Below, piece after piece: positions 43,317 to 51,862 of a stretch of 64,000 nt of DNA. This DNA comes from Boudabousia liubingyangii. GTDB lineage: Bacteria > Actinomycetota > Actinomycetes > Actinomycetales > Actinomycetaceae. The stretch is from the NCBI RefSeq assembly GCF_001907245.1, contig NZ_MQSU01000001.1, positions 270,224 through 334,223 on the forward strand. Reading direction: 5' to 3'. Position numbers and translations under genes: made by a program. The first letter of the stretch is position 1, and every line of letters begins with the position of its first letter. Under the pieces are notes generated by a model. That model was not told the DNA's origin. It ran no database searches and saw only the letters and a list, made by a program, of their open reading frames with translations.

Positions 43317-44600
43317 ATGAGTGACCACATCGAAACCCAGTTTTTACCCAATTCGGAACTGCATCCGGGAATCGGTCCGCGACAGCAAGGACGCGACGCG
43401 AAACACTCAGAGCACGCCGAAACTCGCGGTTTCGCCACCCGCTGCGTGGCCACCACCCCCAATGACTGCACCGGTGCAGTAGTCCCGCCCATCTACCTGG
43501 CATCCACCTACGCGCACCCGGTCCCCGGCTCCTGCCCCGCCCCCGCCCCCATGCCCTGCGGCACTAACGAGGACGGTGGGCACTCCTACCAGCGTTGGTC
43601 CAACCCCACCCGCGCCGCCGTCGAGGTCGCTGTCGCCTCCCTCGAGGATGCCAAACACTGTTACGCCTTCGCGACCGGCATGGCTGCCATCGCCGCCGTT
43701 TTTTCCACCATTAAGACTGGCCAGCGGGTCCTGCTTTGCAGCTCCATTTACGGGGGCACCTTCCAGTACATTTCCAGCTTCTTCCCCTCCCGCGGGATTA
43801 ACTACGACCTGATCGAGGACCTGAATACCCTGCGTCCGGAACAGATCCCGGCTGATACGGCCATGATCTACATTGAATCCCCCACCAACCCCTGCCTGCG
43901 GATCGTAGACATTGAGCACGCCGCGGACCTGGCACACTCCGTGGGGGCGGTACTGGCCATTGACAATACTTTCCAGACCTCATACCTACAGCGGCCGCTA
44001 GATTTGGGTGCCGATATTGTGGCTTACTCGGCCACCAAGTACATGGCCGGTCACGGTGACGTCCTAGCCGGCATGGTGCTCATGAACGATGAGCACCTCT
44101 CTGAGCAGGTCCGCCTAGCCCAAGTGGCCCTAGGAGCACCCCTCTCCCCCTTCGATTCTTACTCTGTCATTAGGGGCCTAAAAACCATGGTGGTGCGCAT
44201 GGACCGGCAGATGGAAAACGCCCAGATCCTGCGCGAGTTCCTAACCAACCACCCGCTAGTAGAACGCATCTACTTCCCCGGCTCCACCAGCGCTGACGAG
44301 GCCGCCATTCACTCCCGGCAGTCCCGCGGTGACGGTTCCGTCCTATCCTTCAACCTAGCCCCAGAAGTGGACATCTCAAAGATGGTGGCCGCCCTAGACA
44401 TCATCGGTTACGCGGTATCACTTGGCGGCGTTGAAACCCTAATCTGCCACCCGGCCTCCATGACGCACGCATCCATGAATGATGACGAGCTAGCTGCCGC
44501 CGGTATTTCCAAGCGCATGATGCGCCTAGCAGTAGGTATCGAGGACGTTAACGACCTGCAGAAGGAACTGGACCGCGCGCTAAAAGCCGGGGCGGAATAA
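43317..44600 (+). CDS. Cys/Met metabolism PLP-dependent enzyme (trans-sulfuration family)
   Basis: A 427-residue fold-type I PLP enzyme. PLP Lys241 is in YSATKYMAGHGD; NPTR, the ESPTNP segment and SLGGVETLICHPASMTHASM are family signatures. The family covers cystathionine gamma-synthase, cystathionine beta- or gamma-lyase, methionine gamma-lyase and O-acetylhomoserine sulfhydrylase; the sequence does not settle which. The N-terminus of about 40 residues is polar and longer than usual. Start at the ATG six bases after the -10 box; an upstream TTG (43278) would read through the promoter. It is divergent from ppdK. Confidence 0.9.
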   Translation: MSDHIETQFLPNSELHPGIGPRQQGRDAKHSEHAETRGFATRCVATTPNDCTGAVVPPIYLASTYAHPVPGSCPAPAPMPCGTNEDGGHSYQRWSNPTRAAVEVAVASLEDAKHCYAFATGMAAIAAVFSTIKTGQRVLLCSSIYGGTFQYISSFFPSRGINYDLIEDLNTLRPEQIPADTAMIYIESPTNPCLRIVDIEHAADLAHSVGAVLAIDNTFQTSYLQRPLDLGADIVAYSATKYMAGHGDVLAGMVLMNDEHLSEQVRLAQVALGAPLSPFDSYSVIRGLKTMVVRMDRQMENAQILREFLTNHPLVERIYFPGSTSADEAAIHSRQSRGDGSVLSFNLAPEVDISKMVAALDIIGYAVSLGGVETLICHPASMTHASMNDDELAAAGISKRMMRLAVGIEDVNDLQKELDRALKAGAE

Positions 44601-44657
44601 AGCCACTCCGAAATAAAACCGGAGCCGAATAAAACTAGGCCGAAATAGAACCCGGCC
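44593..44657 (+). repeat. Four degenerate 15-17 base repeats over the gene end
   Basis: Units at 44593, 44609, 44626 and 44641, each beginning CGGAATAAA, CGAAATAAAA, CGAATAAAA or CGAAATAGAA. The first contains the gene's GAATAA stop, so the 3' end of the gene has been multiplied with its stop. Confidence 0.6.
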
Positions 44658-44683
44658 CAGCGCCCTCGGCAAAAAGCTAAAAA

Positions 44684-45322
44684 CTAGCGGCCCGCGCGGG
44701 TCAAAGCAGCCTGGTAAGCGGGACGCTCATGCACGGCCTCAAACCAGCGGCGAATCGCCGGGTAATCCTTCAAGTCAATCCCAGACTGGACCGCGCTAAA
44801 AATCGCGAACTCCATCTGAATATCGGCAATGCCGAACTGGTCCTCATCAGACAGGAACTCATGCTTCGCCAAGTAGTCATTCAGGTACTTCAGGCCACCC
44901 TTAAGGTTCGGGCCCGTAAACGCCGAACCGATCGCATCGACGAACTTCTTAAAAACCGGACGCAGCAACTTGGGGCTCTGACCGGCGGCAGTCTTCAAAA
45001 CCAAGCCCATCACCATGTATGGCATTAGGGAACTCTCACAGTAGGTCAGCCAGAAACGCGCCTGCGTGGAATTAGCTGAAAACTGGCCGTCGTGGGTTTG
45101 ACTCAAGTGCTCCAAAATGCACTGGGATTCCACCAGAGTTTCATCCCCATCAACCAGGATCGGGGCCTTACCCAGCGGGTGCACCTGCTTCATCTCTTCC
45201 GGGGCCAGCAGCTCTTCCGTGCGGTGATACTTCACCAGGTCATAGTTACCGCCCAGCTCTTCTAGAGCCCAGGCGATCCGGAAGGAACGAGAATCATTCA
45301 AGTGATGCAAGGTAGTAGCCAT
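44684..45322 (-). CDS. Glutathione S-transferase family protein
   Basis: A 212-residue protein. The thioredoxin-like N-terminal half has NDSRSFRIAWALEELG, the conserved cis-Pro in LGKAPILVDGD, and ESQCILEHL; the C-terminal half is all-helical. Ser11 or Arg12 in DSRSF would be the thiol-activating residue. Actinobacteria usually rely on mycothiol, so the cofactor is uncertain. It starts six bases after TAAAAT with no ribosome binding site, so is probably leaderless. It faces the PLP-enzyme gene. Confidence 0.85.
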   Translation of the reverse strand: MATTLHHLNDSRSFRIAWALEELGGNYDLVKYHRTEELLAPEEMKQVHPLGKAPILVDGDETLVESQCILEHLSQTHDGQFSANSTQARFWLTYCESSLMPYMVMGLVLKTAAGQSPKLLRPVFKKFVDAIGSAFTGPNLKGGLKYLNDYLAKHEFLSDEDQFGIADIQMEFAIFSAVQSGIDLKDYPAIRRWFEAVHERPAYQAALTRAGR

Positions 45323-45328
45323 AGAGCC

Positions 45329-45334
45329 ATTTTA
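45329..45334 (-). promoter_or_regulatory. -10 box for leaderless GST-like gene
   Basis: TAAAAT on the minus strand, six bases before the ATG at 45322. No good -35. Confidence 0.45.
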
Positions 45335-45423
45335 GCGCGTTCCTGGACAAGGGTTCACAAAACTGACTAAGGAAAGTGGCTCACATTCATGCGTAAAACG
45401 TTATATGCTAGCTGAAGTAAGCT

Positions 45424-45475
45424 AAGTCAGAGGAGGGGGACTTTTAGCTTTCGCCCCCATTTTTAGCTCTGACTT
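45424..45475 (+). promoter_or_regulatory. Nested hairpins in the PTS operon leader
   Basis: GGGGG (45435-45439) can pair with CCCCC (45454-45458) and is followed by TTTTT, like a small terminator. Around it AAGTCAGAG (45424-45432) pairs with CTCTGACTT (45467-45475). The leader could end transcription early or be anti-terminated; no known protein-binding RNA motif was recognised. Confidence 0.4.
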
Positions 45476-45497
45476 TCGGACACGATTCGGGGGTCGT

Positions 45498-45965
45498 ATG
45501 AACACTAAAGATAGTTCATTCGCGGGTTTGATCACCCCGAACTGTGTCGACGCCAAAATCAGCGCCCAAGACTGGCAGGAAGCCATCGAGTACGGCGGAA
45601 AACTGCTAGTCCGTGCCGGCTACTGCACCCCCAACTACATTGAGGCCATGAAACAGGCCGTCACCGACCTGGGCCCCTACATTGTGATTGCCCCGGGGGT
45701 GGCCATGCCGCACGCCCGAGCCGAATCCGGCGTCTTAAGCCCCGGGTTGTCGGTTTGCACGCTGGCGAACCCGGTTTCGTTCGGACATAAACACAATGAC
45801 CCCGTAGACTTAGTGATTAGTTTCGCAACCCTGAAAGCGGACGCGCATTTGGTAACACTGCGGCAGATTGTGGCCCTACTTCAAGACGAAGCGCGAGTCG
45901 CGGAAGTCCGCCAAGCACCAGACAGTGCGGCCCTCTATCAGGCCCTGACCAGGAAAACGAATTGA
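45498..45965 (+). CDS. PTS EIIA component, ascorbate/mannitol-type
   Basis: A 155-residue phosphotransferase subunit. His72 in GVAMPHARAE is the phosphorylation site, the pattern of the EIIA-2 family. It passes phosphate from HPr to EIIB. GGGGG lies before the ATG. First gene of a three-gene operon (EIIA, EIIB, EIIC); the sugar is probably ascorbate or a similar pentitol/hexulose acid, since the EIIC is UlaA-like. Confidence 0.9.
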   Translation: MNTKDSSFAGLITPNCVDAKISAQDWQEAIEYGGKLLVRAGYCTPNYIEAMKQAVTDLGPYIVIAPGVAMPHARAESGVLSPGLSVCTLANPVSFGHKHNDPVDLVISFATLKADAHLVTLRQIVALLQDEARVAEVRQAPDSAALYQALTRKTN

Positions 45966-46006
45966 CGTTACTGACGCCCCTTGGGTGTCTTAAATGAGGA
46001 GGAAAA

Positions 46007-46288
46007 ATGCTCAATATCGCTACCGTGTGTGGCATGGGCTTTGGCACCAGCCTAATGCTGGCCATGCAGGTTCGTGACCTAATGCTAGAAAACCAGATCG
46101 ACGCCAATGTTGAACCCGTCGACCTAGCCTCCTACAAGACCATGGACGCCCAGGTAGTGGTCGCTCCCCGCGACATGGAAAATCAGCTGCACGACGGCCC
46201 CGCACAGGCTATCGTCCTGATTGACAACCTAGTCGACCAAGAAGAACTCTCCCAGAAGGTTCTAGCGGCGGTCAAAACCCTGGACTAA
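46007..46288 (+). CDS. PTS EIIB component, ascorbate-type
   Basis: A 93-residue EIIB. The phosphocysteine is Cys8 in TVCGMGFGTSL, the P-loop of the ascorbate/galactitol EIIB group. It takes phosphate from EIIA and gives it to the sugar during transport. GAGGAGG lies before the ATG, and the gene starts 41 bases after the EIIA stop. Confidence 0.93.
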   Translation: MLNIATVCGMGFGTSLMLAMQVRDLMLENQIDANVEPVDLASYKTMDAQVVVAPRDMENQLHDGPAQAIVLIDNLVDQEELSQKVLAAVKTLD

Positions 46289-46343
46289 CCCCTTTGGGCC
46301 CTCAAGCTAGGGCCCATTGTTATTTCCCGACCCGGAGGCCCCG

Positions 46344-47816
46344 ATGGCGATACTTAACGTGCTGCTGCAGTTAGTGCAGATCCCCGCCGTCATCATTGGC
46401 CTCATCGCCCTACTGGGTCTACTACTTCAAGGCAAAAGCCTTTCCGCCACCATTACCGGCACGGTCAAAACCATCCTTTCCGTCCTCATTATTGCCGGTG
46501 GCGCCAGCGTCCTCATCGACGCAATCGGCCCGATCCAGGAAATGTTCAACCTGGCGGTGCCCACCAATCACCTCAAGCCCTTCATTACTTTTGACGAGGG
46601 CGCAGTGGGGGCCATCCAGTCCGCCAACATTCAACGTTTGGGCCTGATTTTTGGCCTCACCCTAATTTGGGGCTACCTGGTCCACCTGATTATTTCGCGA
46701 ATCACCAGGCACCGTTTTATCTACCTGACCGGGCACATGATCTGGATTCACGCCGCCGGTTTTGCCCTGATTTTCCACACTTTACAGTTGGGTGACTTCT
46801 GGACTATCGCCCTGGCCGGGATCGTCGATGGTGCGTATATGACGTTTGCTCCCGCCATCGCCCAACCCTTCATGAAGAAGATTACGGGACGTGACGATAT
46901 TGGTTTCGGGCACGGCCAAACCACCCTGAACGTGGCCTTCGGCTACCTGGGTAAAGTAGTCGGTGACCCAAAGAAATCAACTGAAAATATGCGGGTCCCC
47001 AAGAGCCTAGACTTTTTCCGGGATGTGGCGGTATCGACCTCGGCAGTAATGCTGGTCGTGACCTTCATGGCCGCCGGCGGGGCCGTCTGGGCCAAGGGGG
47101 CCGACTATATTGAGCACGGCGACCCTCACAACCGCGAATTTGGAATCACTGGCGGGCAAAACTGGATGGTCTTTTCTTTCATGCAGGCCCTAACCTTTAC
47201 CGCCGGCATGATGATTATGCTCTACGGGGTGCGGCTGCTGATCGCAGAGATCGTGCCCGCCTTCAAGGGTATTGGCATGAAGATTGTCCCGAATGCCATT
47301 CCGGCCCTAGACGTGCCCGTTATCTTCCCCTTTGCCCCCAAAGCCCTAGTGATTGGCTTGATTGTGGGCTTTGGTGGCCAGCTAGCAGGGATCGCGGTTC
47401 TAGCTGCCCTAGACTGGCCCGTCCCCATCCCCTCAGTGATTGTGGCCTTCTTTGCCTCTGGTGCGGCCGCGATCTTTGCGAACGCTACCGGTGGCTTACG
47501 CGGGGCCGTAGTAGCCGCCTTTGGCTGGGGTTTTGTGGGCTGGCTACTGATCTCTGCCGCCTATAAGTTCGACGCCTTCGGGGATCTGACTTCACTGAGG
47601 GCCACCGATATTGGTTTCACGGTCCCCGACCTAGTCATTCCCGCCCTGATCATATTGGGTCTCAAGCTTCTTATGGGTCCGATCGCCGCCGCAGTCATCC
47701 CGGTCCTAGTGGTTCTAGTGCTGGTAATTTTCAGCTTTGATACTAAGCGCCTGGTTAAGTCCCAGCCCGCTACTGAGCAGCCAGCAGACGGTAGCCCAGA
47801 CCAACCTCAGTCTTAA
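46344..47816 (+). CDS. PTS EIIC component, UlaA/SgcC-like ascorbate transporter
   Basis: A 490-residue membrane permease with about ten helices. VAFGYLGKVVGD, GFGHGQTTLN and YLTGHMIWIHAAGFALIFHTL fit the ascorbate EIIC (UlaA) family. Start chosen at the ATG after GGAGG at 46344; an upstream frame extension of nine residues has none. No lactonase, epimerase or other ascorbate-degradation gene is near, so another polyol is possible. The last 47 bases overlap the 3' end of kdpE on the other strand. Confidence 0.9.
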   Translation: MAILNVLLQLVQIPAVIIGLIALLGLLLQGKSLSATITGTVKTILSVLIIAGGASVLIDAIGPIQEMFNLAVPTNHLKPFITFDEGAVGAIQSANIQRLGLIFGLTLIWGYLVHLIISRITRHRFIYLTGHMIWIHAAGFALIFHTLQLGDFWTIALAGIVDGAYMTFAPAIAQPFMKKITGRDDIGFGHGQTTLNVAFGYLGKVVGDPKKSTENMRVPKSLDFFRDVAVSTSAVMLVVTFMAAGGAVWAKGADYIEHGDPHNREFGITGGQNWMVFSFMQALTFTAGMMIMLYGVRLLIAEIVPAFKGIGMKIVPNAIPALDVPVIFPFAPKALVIGLIVGFGGQLAGIAVLAALDWPVPIPSVIVAFFASGAAAIFANATGGLRGAVVAAFGWGFVGWLLISAAYKFDAFGDLTSLRATDIGFTVPDLVIPALIILGLKLLMGPIAAAVIPVLVVLVLVIFSFDTKRLVKSQPATEQPADGSPDQPQS

Positions 47817-48483
47817 TCAGTTCCGTCTTAAGTTTCTGACGTAGCGCCCGCACGTACACGCGCAGGGAAACCGCGGTAGCCTCATCCGAATATCCCCAAA
47901 CGGTCTCTTGCAGGTACTGGTGAGTCAGCACGTAACCAGGACGGCGAGCCAAAATCTGCAGCAGGTCGAATTCCTTTTTAGTCAGGTGCACTTCCTCGTC
48001 GGGCTGTCCAGCCTGATCCAAAAGCTGAACCACGCGGGCCTCAAAATCAACCGTGAAGGTATCCCCGGTAAATACTTGGGAGGCCTCTGTGGCGGCCGGG
48101 TCTTTGGGAGCACCCTGAGCAAGCTGGCTAGTTAAGCGCAGCACCGCACGGATTCGGGCCAGCAGCTCGGCCACCGAAAACGGCTTCGTCAGGTAGTCAT
48201 TCGCACCCAGGTCTAGAGCCTGGACCTTTTCGGTATCGGCTTCGCGCGCACTGACCACAATGATGGGTACCGCCCCGTCTAGGCGTAGTTGGCGGATTAC
48301 TTCCATGCCGTCCAGGTCTTCTAAACCCAGATCCAGGATGACCAGTTCGGGGCGGTCTTGGTAGTAGGCTTCGATCCCGCTAAGCGCATTATGGGTGATG
48401 ACCACTTCATAGCCGGCCTCGGTGAGGGCTAGGCGCAGGAAGTTACAGATCCCCTTGTCGTCTTCGATTAGCAGAATACTCAT
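47770..48483 (-). CDS. kdpE: Response regulator of the Kdp system
   Basis: A 237-residue OmpR-type regulator. Receiver domain with Asp8-Asp9, phospho-accepting Asp51 in VILDLGLED, and a KPF at NDYLTKPF; C-terminal winged helix (LTKKEFDLLQILARRPGYVLTHQYLQETVWGY). It is phosphorylated by KdpD and turns on kdpABC when K+ is scarce or osmotic strength is high. It lies 37 bases after kdpD and seems to have its own -10 (TAAAAT, seven bases before the ATG). Confidence 0.93.
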   Translation of the reverse strand: MSILLIEDDKGICNFLRLALTEAGYEVVITHNALSGIEAYYQDRPELVILDLGLEDLDGMEVIRQLRLDGAVPIIVVSAREADTEKVQALDLGANDYLTKPFSVAELLARIRAVLRLTSQLAQGAPKDPAATEASQVFTGDTFTVDFEARVVQLLDQAGQPDEEVHLTKKEFDLLQILARRPGYVLTHQYLQETVWGYSDEATAVSLRVYVRALRQKLKTELIKTEVGLGYRLLAAQ

Positions 48484-48490
48484 AGAGTCT

Positions 48491-48496
48491 ATTTTA
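48491..48496 (-). promoter_or_regulatory. -10 box before kdpE
   Basis: TAAAAT on the minus strand, seven bases before the kdpE ATG; TTAAGA lies about 17 bases further upstream. It suggests a second, leaderless kdpE transcript. Confidence 0.4.
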
Positions 48497-48520
48497 GCTT
48501 GATTTCACTAAACTCTTAAG

Positions 48521-51088
48521 TCATTTTGTAACGGCGGTCACCTGTTCCGCGGTTTTTGGCATGGCAAAACCAACTTCTGCCCCCTGCGCGTTATTACGGG
48601 CAAACATGTGGCCACCATGCTCTTCAACCACCGAACGACAAATCCCCAGACCCAGGCCGATCCCCCGGCGAGCATCACTCTGCGCGTTATCCCCACTGAA
48701 GAAATCCTCAAAGATATGCGGCAGGATCTGCGGGTCAATCCCCACGCCATTATCGGTGACCTTCACCTGAATCCACTGCTCGGTTTCCTTCACTGAGACG
48801 GTGATTTCCCCGTCCGGGGCGGTGTGTTTAATGGCGTTATCAATCAGGTTCACCAGGACCTGGACCATTAGCAGGGAATCCATCTTTACGACCGTGGCCC
48901 CAGCCGGGTCAAGCAGCGAAATCTTCCGCTCCCCCTGACGGGTGGCGCACTTTTCGATCGCGGTTTCTACCACGTCCTCCATGACGTCCAGCTGGCGGTT
49001 TAGCTTAAAGGCGGTCGAGGTCACCTTAGTCATGCCCAGCAGGTTGTCGATAGTGCGGCTCATCTCTAGGGCTTCCTGTTTAATATCGCCCAGCAGTTCC
49101 TGCCGGTTCGCTTCGGTCAGGTCAGTACCGGAATCGATCAGGGTGTCGGCGGCTCCGGCAATCACGGCCAGCGGCGTGCGCATATCGTGGCTGACGCCGC
49201 GCAGCAGGATCAGCTTGAGGCGTTCCTTTTCGGCCTGATCACGGTGATCCTGTTCGATCTGCAGCAGGCGGACCTTTTGCGTGAAGGCGGCAGCTTCTGA
49301 AAGTACGGCCTTAAGGGCGCGTTTTTGGGCCTCATCTAGTTCCGAGTCACGCAGCAACACAATCCCGGCCAGGAAGTCATTGGCATGAATGGGGAAACAG
49401 GTAATGGGTGAGTCCTTGAGGGTGTCGGTCCCCCGCCCGGCAGAATGCAGGTTCTGCATGGACCATTCGAGGATGCCGCGTTCCTTTTCGCTTAGGTCCG
49501 GGTCGACCGCAACTTCCTCTGGGGTGAGGATGCGGGCCGGTTCAGAGATGACTTCCCCGATCACCTTGGTCAGGGCGGCCATAATTTCTTCCTCGGTATT
49601 CGCCAGGGCGAAGCGTCGGTTGGCATTTAGTAGGGCCGCCATCCGGGACGAGGATCGCGTGGCCACGCGCGTGGTTCGCCGCAGTACCGCGGTAAACATG
49701 GTGGCACAGAAGGTCACCAGCACCATTAGTAGGTAGTGGATTAGATTTTGGCGCCCCTGAATGGCGAAGGTGTAGAAGGGTTCCACGAAGAAGAAGTTAT
49801 AGCTGGCGATCGCTACAACCACGGCTGCGACCGGGTAGAGGATCGAGGGCGCGAAGAAAGCTACCGCCAGCACGCCCGTGAGGATCACCCCGATGATCCC
49901 CAGGGTGCCCACTCCAAGCTGGTCGAAGACTAGGGCGGCAGCTACGGCTATCACCATGGTCAGCAGGGCCTGTAGGGCGCTGGGCAGGTTCAGGCTGCGA
50001 CTGATACGCAGGCGCATCCGGTCCCAGGCGGTGAAGGAGCGGCCCTTTTTTAGCGGGACCATGTGCAATTCGGCCTCGGGCAGGGCGGCGACGATCTCAT
50101 CGACAATGGACCGGGATTTTAGCCACCAGCGGGTGGGGGTTCGCCCCATGACGATTTTGGTGGCTCCGACCATGCTGGCGTAGTCGACGATTTGTTGGGC
50201 GACTTTGGCGCCTTGGACGTGCTCGATTTGGCCACCTAGGGATTTGGCTTGTTTGAGGTCCGCGTCGATTTTTTCTTTTTGGGTGTTGTCGAGTTCTTCG
50301 TGGGCGTCGGTCTCAACGTAGATGGCGTAGAAGTCGCCTTTGAGGGCTTTGGCCAGACGGGCGGCGGCGCGGACGACGCGGCCATTGTCTTGGTTTGGGG
50401 AGAGGCAGGCTAGGACGGTTTCGGTGGTGCCTAGTTGGTTTTTGCGATTGGTCTCAGAGAGTCGGGCGGCACCGCGACGCAGGGCGATTTCGCGTAGGGC
50501 GCTGAGCTTCTTTTCAGAGAAGAAGTTCTCCATGGCCTTGTCTACTTTGGCGGAGGCATAGATTTTTCCGGCCAGGAGGCGCTGGTGTAGTTCTAGGGGT
50601 TCGATGTCGACTAGTTCGACTTGGTCGGCTTGGTCGAAGATGTAGTCGGGTAGGGTTTCGGTGACGTCGATTTTGGAGACTTTTTTGATGACGTCTTGGA
50701 GTGAAACTAGGTGCTGGATGTTGAGGGTGGTGTAGACGTTGATGCCGGCGTCTAGGATGTCAAGAACGTCTTGGTAGCGTTTGGTGTGCCGCATTCCGGC
50801 CGCGTTGGAGTGCGCTAGTTCGTCGATGAGGACGGTTTCGGGTTTGCGGGCTAGGACGGCTTCTAGGTCGAGGTCGAGCAGTTCTAGGTTTTTGTAGGCG
50901 ATTTTGGCTGGGGGTAGGACTTCGAGGCCTTCGACGAGGGCCATGGTGTCGGGGCGCGTGTGGGGTTCGACGTAGCCGACTACCACGTCGTGTCCGTTGG
51001 CTTTTAGTTGGTGCGCGGCTTGGAGCATGGCGTAGGTTTTTCCGGCGCCAGCGATGTAACTGTAGAAGATCTTCAGTTTTCCGCGCAT
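48521..51088 (-). CDS. kdpD: Sensor histidine kinase of the Kdp system
   Basis: An 855-residue sensor. The N-terminal KdpD domain has a Walker A motif (AGAGKTYAM) and Walker-like TVLIDELAHSN, then a universal-stress-like domain (about 225-350), four helices near 370-470, a GAF-like region, and a kinase core with phospho-accepting His in GVSHDMRTPL, N-box LVNLIDNAIKH and G boxes DNGVGID and GIGLGL. It senses K+ limitation and phosphorylates KdpE. Start at the ATG with AAGGGAAG before it. Confidence 0.95.
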   Translation of the reverse strand: MRGKLKIFYSYIAGAGKTYAMLQAAHQLKANGHDVVVGYVEPHTRPDTMALVEGLEVLPPAKIAYKNLELLDLDLEAVLARKPETVLIDELAHSNAAGMRHTKRYQDVLDILDAGINVYTTLNIQHLVSLQDVIKKVSKIDVTETLPDYIFDQADQVELVDIEPLELHQRLLAGKIYASAKVDKAMENFFSEKKLSALREIALRRGAARLSETNRKNQLGTTETVLACLSPNQDNGRVVRAAARLAKALKGDFYAIYVETDAHEELDNTQKEKIDADLKQAKSLGGQIEHVQGAKVAQQIVDYASMVGATKIVMGRTPTRWWLKSRSIVDEIVAALPEAELHMVPLKKGRSFTAWDRMRLRISRSLNLPSALQALLTMVIAVAAALVFDQLGVGTLGIIGVILTGVLAVAFFAPSILYPVAAVVVAIASYNFFFVEPFYTFAIQGRQNLIHYLLMVLVTFCATMFTAVLRRTTRVATRSSSRMAALLNANRRFALANTEEEIMAALTKVIGEVISEPARILTPEEVAVDPDLSEKERGILEWSMQNLHSAGRGTDTLKDSPITCFPIHANDFLAGIVLLRDSELDEAQKRALKAVLSEAAAFTQKVRLLQIEQDHRDQAEKERLKLILLRGVSHDMRTPLAVIAGAADTLIDSGTDLTEANRQELLGDIKQEALEMSRTIDNLLGMTKVTSTAFKLNRQLDVMEDVVETAIEKCATRQGERKISLLDPAGATVVKMDSLLMVQVLVNLIDNAIKHTAPDGEITVSVKETEQWIQVKVTDNGVGIDPQILPHIFEDFFSGDNAQSDARRGIGLGLGICRSVVEEHGGHMFARNNAQGAEVGFAMPKTAEQVTAVTK

Positions 51089-51186
51089 TGCTTCCCTTTC
51101 TGTTTTCGCTACCACCTATTTTAGTGCGCTAGATTACTTTTGTGGAGTAATTTTGGTGGCTTTAGTGGCGGTTTTGTGCGGCACTA

Positions 51187-51249
51187 GGGGTCAGCTGGGA
51201 CCCCCAGCGCCGTTTTTCTTTCTCCCTCCAATAGTCAGCTGGGCTGACT
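51187..51249. repeat. Two hairpins between kdpC and kdpD
   Basis: GGGGTC pairs with GACCCC (51187-51204; overlapping alternative GCTGG/CCAGC), and AGTCAGC pairs with GCTGACT around TGG (51233-51249). No T run on the minus strand. The gap of 189 bases suggests that kdpDE may have its own promoter or that this mRNA region controls read-through. Confidence 0.3.
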
Positions 51250-51277
51250 GGCAAAAGAAAGTCTTTTGGTTCCGCAG

Positions 51278-51844
51278 TTACTTTTCCGGATGATGACGGT
51301 CCAGGGCTAGGTTGACCTTGAGGACGTTCACTACGGGAGCGCCAAAGTTCCAGCTGGTTTGGCGGTCAATGATGTCGCGGACTTCGGACTGCGGGATGCC
51401 GCGAGTTTTAGCGATCCGGTCTACCTGCACCAGGGCGGCAGTCTTGGAGATCTGCGGGTCTAGGCCAGAGCCAGAGCCGGTGACTAGTTCAGCGGGGACT
51501 TGGTTTAGGTGGAAGGCTTTGGCGCGGTCCTGTAGTTCCTTCTGGTAGTCGGGGCTGGTGACGGCCTGGTTGGTGGGGGCACCGTAGTCGTAGCCGGGGA
51601 AGGTTTCTTGGTCTACCTGGTCGAAGCGTCCCCACAGGTATTTATCGTCCCGCTGCGGCTGGCTGATGAGTTCTGAGCCCACGACTTTTCCGTCTTCCTC
51701 AATGAGGGAGCCATTGGCTTGGTGCGGGAAGATGGTTTGGGCAATCAGGGTGATCACCAGGGTGTAGGCGACCCCTAGGGTGAGGGTGAAGAATAGTAGG
51801 GCACGGATAGCACGTAGGGCCCGGCTAAGGTTTTGACTCTTCAT
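51278..51844 (-). CDS. kdpC: K+-transporting ATPase, KdpC subunit
   Basis: A 188-residue subunit with one N-terminal helix (about 17-35) and a periplasmic-side domain with LITQPFQ-type opening (here LIAQTIFPHQANGSLI) and SGSGLDPQIS, the family mark. It stabilises the complex and aids ATP binding by KdpB. GGAAAG precedes the ATG; 18 bases follow the kdpB stop. Confidence 0.95.
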   Translation of the reverse strand: MKSQNLSRALRAIRALLFFTLTLGVAYTLVITLIAQTIFPHQANGSLIEEDGKVVGSELISQPQRDDKYLWGRFDQVDQETFPGYDYGAPTNQAVTSPDYQKELQDRAKAFHLNQVPAELVTGSGSGLDPQISKTAALVQVDRIAKTRGIPQSEVRDIIDRQTSWNFGAPVVNVLKVNLALDRHHPEK

Positions 51845-51862
51845 GTTCTTTCCTTTGTCCGT

